Positions 43,434 to 47,274 of a stretch of DNA of 47,274 bases are shown here, piece after piece. A model generated the notes under the pieces. It saw only the letters and a list, made by a program, of their open reading frames with translations. It was not told the origin of the DNA and did not search any database. This stretch comes from Pseudooceanicola endophyticus (lineage in GTDB: Bacteria; Pseudomonadota; Alphaproteobacteria; Rhodobacterales; Rhodobacteraceae): the NCBI RefSeq assembly GCF_018760365.1, contig NZ_JAHIAB010000021.1:1913-49186 (forward strand), in the 5' to 3' direction. Position numbers and translations under genes: made by a program. Within the stretch, counting starts at the first letter, position 1, and the number at the start of each line of letters is the position of its first letter.

Positions 43434-44315
43434 ATGGACGACCTGCGCACCATGCGGCTTTTCGTGGCGATCGCCGAGGCGGGCAGCCTTTCGGCGGTGG
43501 CGCGGACCTGGGGGGTCGCGCCCTCGACGGTCACGCTGGGGCTGCAGCGGCTGGAGGAACGGCTGGGCACGCAGCTTGTGCTGCGATCAACCCGGCAGCT
43601 GTCGCTGACCCATGACGGAGAGCTGTTCCTGAACCGCTGCCGGATGCTTCTGGGGTCGGTGGACGAGCTGATGAGCGGCTTTTCCGACGAGGGGCCACTG
43701 ACCGGAGAGATCCGGATGACGGCCACCAACGATTTCGGGCGCCGCCGGATATCGCCGCTGATCGGGGATTTCCTGGCGCTGCATCCCGGGGTGACGGTGC
43801 AGCTGTATTTCAGCGATGCCATGGTGGATCTGGTGGAGGGCGGCTTTGACATCGGCATCCGCACCGGGCCGCTGCCGGATTCGGACCTGCGCGCCCGGCT
43901 GCTGATGCGGGGGCGCAAATGCGTCTGTGCCGCGCCTGCCTACTGGGATCGGCATGGTCGCCCCCGCCACCCCAAGGAGCTGGCCGATCACGCCTGCCTC
44001 GTGCTGGGCACCCCCTCGGCCTACCAGTCCTTCTGGAACTTCCGGGACGGCAGCTCGCCGCTGCGCGTTCGGGTGGCCGGAAATCGCCGCGTCAATGACG
44101 GAGAGACCCTGCGCCGCTGGGCGGTGGCCGGCGCCGGGGTGATCATGAAATCCAGCTTCGACATCGACGAGGAACTGGCAAATGGCCAGCTTGAGACGGT
44201 TCTGGACGATTACCTGAGCGATTCCACCAATATCTACGCGGTGACTCCGATCCGCTCGCATGATGTGCGCCGGGTGCGGATGCTGGTGGATTTCCTGGGC
44301 GAGAACCTGGCCTGA
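43434..44315 (+). CDS. LysR-family transcriptional regulator
   Basis: A 293-residue LysR regulator. The N-terminal winged helix (MRLFVAIAEAGSLSAVARTWGVAPSTVTLGLQRLEERLG, about residues 7-45) is followed by a substrate-binding domain with the standard GEIRMTATNDFGRRRISPLI and DIGIRTGPLPDSDLRARLL blocks. It is divergent from the five-gene operon at 39240-43315, the arrangement in which LysR proteins normally activate the neighbour in response to a pathway intermediate. The ATG at 43434 is used; frame upstream is not LysR-like. Confidence 0.9.
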   Translation: MDDLRTMRLFVAIAEAGSLSAVARTWGVAPSTVTLGLQRLEERLGTQLVLRSTRQLSLTHDGELFLNRCRMLLGSVDELMSGFSDEGPLTGEIRMTATNDFGRRRISPLIGDFLALHPGVTVQLYFSDAMVDLVEGGFDIGIRTGPLPDSDLRARLLMRGRKCVCAAPAYWDRHGRPRHPKELADHACLVLGTPSAYQSFWNFRDGSSPLRVRVAGNRRVNDGETLRRWAVAGAGVIMKSSFDIDEELANGQLETVLDDYLSDSTNIYAVTPIRSHDVRRVRMLVDFLGENLA

Positions 44316-44321
44316 GCGCGA

Positions 44322-45476
44322 TCAGGCCTCGGCGCGGGCGATCTCGGGGCCGATGTACTGGGCGCGGGGGCGGATCAGGGTGCCGGCGGTGATCTGCTCG
44401 ATGGCATGGGCCATCCAGCCGACGCTGCGCCCGATGGCAAACAGCGCATAGGCGGCGTCCCCGGGCAGGGCGCAATGGCTGGCCAGCGCCGCCAGCGCGA
44501 CGTCGATCGTGGGCTCCTGCCCGGTGCGGGCGCGCACCAGCGTGATCAGGGCGCTGATCTCTGGCGGGGGGGTGAAGGTCGCCAGAAGCGAGGCGGCGCG
44601 GGGGTCGCCTTCGGGGTAAAGCTTGTGGCCGAAGCCGGGCAGGGCGCTGCCGGTCGCCATCCAGCGTTGCAGCGCGGTTTCCGGAGAGGAGCGCAGCGCA
44701 TCCTCCACCACCAGCTGCACGCGGCGGGTGGCATCGCCATGCATCGGCCCCGAGAGCGCCGCGATCCCCGCCATCGCCGCCGCCGCCAGCGAGGCCCCGG
44801 TCGAGACGGTGACCCGCGCCGCGAAGGCCGAGCTGGTCAGCTCCTGATCGGCCAGCAGGACCAGCGCGCGGCGGATCAGGTCGGCCTTCTCCGCACAGCC
44901 CCAGGCCTGGGCCAGACGCAGGTGCAGCGGTGCCTCTGCGGCAGGCAGATCGGCCATGTGGCTGGCCAGAAGCCCCACCAGCCGGGCAGAGTCGCGCATC
45001 AGAATCACCGGCGCGAGAGAGTGCGAGGGCATCGCTTCGGCGGTTGCGATGGCCAGTGCGGCATAACTGCGCGCCCGCCCCGGCGGAGGATCGCCGAGCG
45101 CGGGAAGGGTCGGAAAATGGGGGATCTCCTCGGCTTCCCAGAGCAGGCCCGCGACCTCTTCCAGGCTCGCCTCATGGGAGAGCGCAACGGCCTCGCGGCC
45201 CCGGTAGAACAGCCGCCCATGGGTGATGGTCGAGATCCGCGTCGTGATGATCGGCTCGCCCCAGGACATTGTGCTTTCGGCGATTTTCCGGCGCCCGCGC
45301 CCCATCTTCTGACGCCGGATCATCGCCTCGATGTCCTCGCCACGATACTGGTTGCGGTTGTTGCGCTCCGGGTCCGGGCGGACCTCGATCAGGCCGCGGC
45401 TGACATAGGCATAAAGCGTCTGTCGCCGCACCCCCAGGGCCTCGCTGGCCTCTTCCTGACTGAGCCACTTTTCCAT
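44322..45476 (-). CDS. Citrate synthase-like enzyme with N-terminal MerR-type helix-turn-helix
   Basis: A 384-residue fusion. Residues 1-60 or so form a MerR/excisionase-like helix-turn-helix (WLSQEEASEALGVRRQTLYAYVSRGLIEV). The rest is citrate-synthase fold with catalytic residues in place: H246 in SGPMHGDA, H284 in GFGHKLY and D325 in PTIDVALAAL. Enzymes of this architecture are known but little studied; they may condense acetyl- or propionyl-CoA with oxaloacetate and regulate transcription. A 17-bp palindrome lies directly before its ATG (45476), suggesting autoregulation. It is divergent from an MFS gene and convergent with the LysR gene. Confidence 0.85.
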   Translation of the reverse strand: MEKWLSQEEASEALGVRRQTLYAYVSRGLIEVRPDPERNNRNQYRGEDIEAMIRRQKMGRGRRKIAESTMSWGEPIITTRISTITHGRLFYRGREAVALSHEASLEEVAGLLWEAEEIPHFPTLPALGDPPPGRARSYAALAIATAEAMPSHSLAPVILMRDSARLVGLLASHMADLPAAEAPLHLRLAQAWGCAEKADLIRRALVLLADQELTSSAFAARVTVSTGASLAAAAMAGIAALSGPMHGDATRRVQLVVEDALRSSPETALQRWMATGSALPGFGHKLYPEGDPRAASLLATFTPPPEISALITLVRARTGQEPTIDVALAALASHCALPGDAAYALFAIGRSVGWMAHAIEQITAGTLIRPRAQYIGPEIARAEA

Positions 45477-45477
45477 G

Positions 45478-45494
45478 TTGATTATATTAATCAA
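45478..45494. promoter_or_regulatory. 17-bp palindrome at the citrate synthase start codon
   Basis: TTGATTA-TAT-TAATCAA is a perfect inverted repeat with 7-bp arms, one base upstream of the citrate synthase ATG. It is AT-rich in a GC-rich region. A protein bound here would block leftward expression. The candidate binder is the HTH of the citrate synthase itself. Confidence 0.55.
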
Positions 45495-45535
45495 TGTTGA
45501 CGGTTGTATCACTCATATATCAGCTTCCTCCACAT

Positions 45536-45561
45536 GTCACCTCGTGAGGAGATGAGGTGAC
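45536..45561. repeat. 8-bp inverted repeat upstream of the MFS gene
   Basis: GTCACCTC (45536-45543) and GAGGTGAC (45554-45561) pair perfectly with a 10-base spacer in the divergent gap. It could be an operator or a leader hairpin for the MFS/dehydratase unit. No local regulator for that unit is visible within the window. Confidence 0.4.
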
Positions 45562-45697
45562 CGAGTTCGAGACATGATCAGCACCACCGGACCGGCCCGC
45601 CCCTGTTGAAGGCATGCGGCGCAGGGCGGGGCCTTTTGCCGGTCATCAGGAGGAAACCGCGGTCGGAGGACCGCGCTGCATGAACGGGAGGAATTCC

Positions 45698-47068
45698 ATG
45701 AGCGTATCGTCACCAAGCGAGGGGCTGGTGTCTGCGGTCGAACGGCCCACACGCACACGTTACACGATGCTCGCGCTGATCCTGGCGCTGGCCACCGTCG
45801 CCTATGCCGACCGCGCGATCCTGTCGATCGCCGGGCCCGGCATCAAGGCCGAGTTCGGCCTGTCGCCGATCCAGCTGGGCTACATCCTGTCGGCCTTCAG
45901 CTGGGCCTATGTGATCGGGCAAGTCCCGGGCGGCATCCTGCTGGACCGTTTCGGCACCAAGGCCATCTACGGCACGGCGCTGGTCCTGTGGTCCGTCGCC
46001 ACCTTCCTCGTGGGCCTGATCGGCGAGGTCACGACGAACCTGTCCATCGCGCTTGGCCTGCTTTTCGCGCTGCGCTTCGCCCTTGGCATCATCGAAGCGC
46101 CGAGCTTCCCGGCGAACGGGCGCATCGCGGTGATGTGGTTCCCGAAGGGTGAACGGGGCCTTGCGACCTCGCTCTTTGCCTCGGCCTCCTACTTCGCCGT
46201 CGCGATCTTCTCGCCGCTGGCGGGCTGGCTGGTGTCGATCTTCAACTGGCCGGCGCCGTTCTTCGCCCTGGGCGCGCTTGGCGTGGTGCTGGCGGTGGTC
46301 TGGTTCACCATGATGCGCACCCCGCGCGAACACCCCTGGGTCAATGAAGCCGAGCTGGAGCACATGATCGAGGGCGGCGCCATGGTCGACATCGACAGCG
46401 ATGCCTCGCTGAAGGCCCGGCCCAAGCTGTCCGTCAGCACCTTCCGCCAGCTGCTTTCCAGCCGGATGCTGTGGTGTGCCTATATCGGCCAGTACTGCAC
46501 CATCGCGCTCAGCTACTTCTTCATCACCTGGTTCCCGATCTACCTGGTGCAGGCGCGCGGCATGAACATCCTCGATGCCGGCATCTCGACCATGGTTCCG
46601 GCGATCTGCGGCTTCCTGGGCGGCATCACCGGCGGCTCGATCTCGGATGCGCTGATCCGGCGCGGCTGGTCGGTCTCTGCGGGCCGCAAGACGCCCTATG
46701 TCACCGGCATGCTGATGGGCTGTGCCATCGTCCTGGCGGCCTTCACCGAAAGCAACGTGCTGATCGTCGTGCTGATGGGCTTTGCCTTCTTCGGCAAGGG
46801 CGTTGCGGCGGGCTCGGGCACCTGGGCCGTGGTCAGCGACACCGCTCCGAAAGAGGCCGTGGGCCTGGCGGGCGCCGTCTTCAACTGCATCGGCAACGTC
46901 GGCGGCATCGTGACCCCGATCGTCTTCGGCTACATCGTCCAGGCCACCGGCGGCTACAACGTCGGCCTCTACTTCGTGGCCGCGCACTGCCTGCTGGCCG
47001 CGCTGCTCTTCGCCTTCGTGATGGGCAAGATCGAACGGGTCGAGATGACCCCCGAAGCCTCGAAATAA
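45698..47068 (+). CDS. MFS sugar-acid transporter (GudP/ExuT type, ACS family)
   Basis: A 456-residue major facilitator with about twelve membrane segments. The motif AYADRAILSIAGPGIKAEFGLSPIQLGYILSAFSWAYVIGQVPGGILLDRFG (about residues 30-80) is characteristic of the anion:cation symporters that import glucarate, galactarate and hexuronates. It is followed 66 bp later by an IlvD/Edd dehydratase, which fits sugar-acid uptake and dehydration. GGGAGGAATTCC before the ATG at 45698 decides the start over longer frames. The gap to the dehydratase holds a hairpin at 47077-47098. Confidence 0.88.
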   Translation: MSVSSPSEGLVSAVERPTRTRYTMLALILALATVAYADRAILSIAGPGIKAEFGLSPIQLGYILSAFSWAYVIGQVPGGILLDRFGTKAIYGTALVLWSVATFLVGLIGEVTTNLSIALGLLFALRFALGIIEAPSFPANGRIAVMWFPKGERGLATSLFASASYFAVAIFSPLAGWLVSIFNWPAPFFALGALGVVLAVVWFTMMRTPREHPWVNEAELEHMIEGGAMVDIDSDASLKARPKLSVSTFRQLLSSRMLWCAYIGQYCTIALSYFFITWFPIYLVQARGMNILDAGISTMVPAICGFLGGITGGSISDALIRRGWSVSAGRKTPYVTGMLMGCAIVLAAFTESNVLIVVLMGFAFFGKGVAAGSGTWAVVSDTAPKEAVGLAGAVFNCIGNVGGIVTPIVFGYIVQATGGYNVGLYFVAAHCLLAALLFAFVMGKIERVEMTPEASK

Positions 47069-47076
47069 TCCCCCCT

Positions 47077-47098
47077 GCGGGCCGCTCCGCCGGCCCGC
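47077..47098. repeat. Hairpin between the MFS and third dehydratase genes
   Basis: GCGGGCCG (47077-47084) pairs with CGGCCCGC (47091-47098) around a 6-base loop. There is no T-run, so it is more likely an mRNA-stability element than a terminator. Confidence 0.45.
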
Positions 47099-47134
47099 AC
47101 GCGGCTTTCGCAGCAGCAAGAGAAAGGTCAAGAC

Positions 47135-47274
47135 ATGTCCCGCAAATCCCCGCAGGATCTCCGTTCCGGGCGCTGGTTCTCTCCGGATGACCTGCGCAGC
47201 TTCGGGCACCGTTCGCGGATGATGCAGCTGGGCTATTCGGAGGAAGAGTTCCGCGACAAGCCCGTGATCGGCGT
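47135..47274 (+). CDS. IlvD/Edd-family dehydratase, third copy (partial, runs off the window)
   Basis: Only the first 46 or so codons are in the window. The protein begins MSRKSPQDLRSGRWFSPDD and continues with GHRSRMMQLGYSEEEFRDKP, matching about 35 of 42 residues of the copy at 920-2662 and much less the copy at 35137. It should therefore be a sugar-acid dehydratase of the same subfamily. AGAAAGG lies before the ATG. The MFS importer just upstream probably supplies its substrate. Confidence 0.85.
   Translation, partial: MSRKSPQDLRSGRWFSPDDLRSFGHRSRMMQLGYSEEEFRDKPVIG

Overview
The window is GC-rich, tightly packed and carries a complete repABC replication and partition module, which points to a large plasmid or chromid of an alphaproteobacterium. 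The catabolic gene content, the style of the Zur box and an intergenic element at 21773-21857 that I recognise from Rhodobacterales suggest a Rhodobacteraceae/Paracoccaceae (roseobacter-type) host. The species cannot be told from the sequence.

Layout. (1) 13-7032: a sugar-acid module with a DHDPS-family aldolase/dehydratase and an IlvD/Edd dehydratase on the minus strand, divergent from a tripartite tricarboxylate transporter (tctC-tctB-tctA) and a LacI regulator. Two matching palindromes in the divergent gap look like the LacI operators. (2) 7106-11211: the replicon backbone on the minus strand, repA-repB-repC, with a counter-transcribed RNA between repB and repC, a parS-type palindrome beyond repC and strong inverted repeats on both flanks. 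(3) 11248-25358: a second LacI gene divergent from a long myo-inositol operon (CUT2 ABC transporter, iolH-like, iolG, a TIM-barrel gene, an ABM monooxygenase-like gene, iolC with a DUF2090 domain, iolD, iolB, iolI-like). No recognisable iolE or iolA is present. (4) 25617-36963: an IclR-led cluster with a second IolD-like ThDP enzyme, a beta-hydroxyacid dehydrogenase, a GlcG/HbpS protein, a TIM-barrel isomerase, a TRAP transporter, an aldehyde dehydrogenase and a second IlvD/Edd dehydratase. Its first enzymes mirror the fold composition of the glyoxylate carboligase operon (gcl-hyi-glxR), but with different family members.

(5) 36988-39162: a probable Zur-controlled zinc operon (COG0523 GTPase, DUF1826, DUF6525). 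(6) 39240-44315: a five-gene minus-strand operon (PRISE-like SDR, VOC protein, SDR lacking the usual Tyr/Lys, aldo/keto reductase, TauE/SafE exporter) divergent from a LysR gene; its substrate is unknown. (7) 44322-47274: a citrate synthase with an N-terminal MerR-type helix-turn-helix and a 17-bp palindrome just before its start codon, then an MFS sugar-acid importer (GudP/ExuT type) and the beginning of a third IlvD/Edd dehydratase closely similar at its N-terminus to the one at 920-2662.

Taken together the replicon specialises in importing and oxidising polyols and sugar acids. It uses four transporter classes (TTT, ABC, TRAP, MFS), each beside its own catabolic enzymes and most beside a local regulator. 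The most promising undescribed systems are the IclR/ThDP/TRAP cluster, the inositol operon without iolE, and the LysR-linked operon. All assignments are from reading the sequence; no database search was run.
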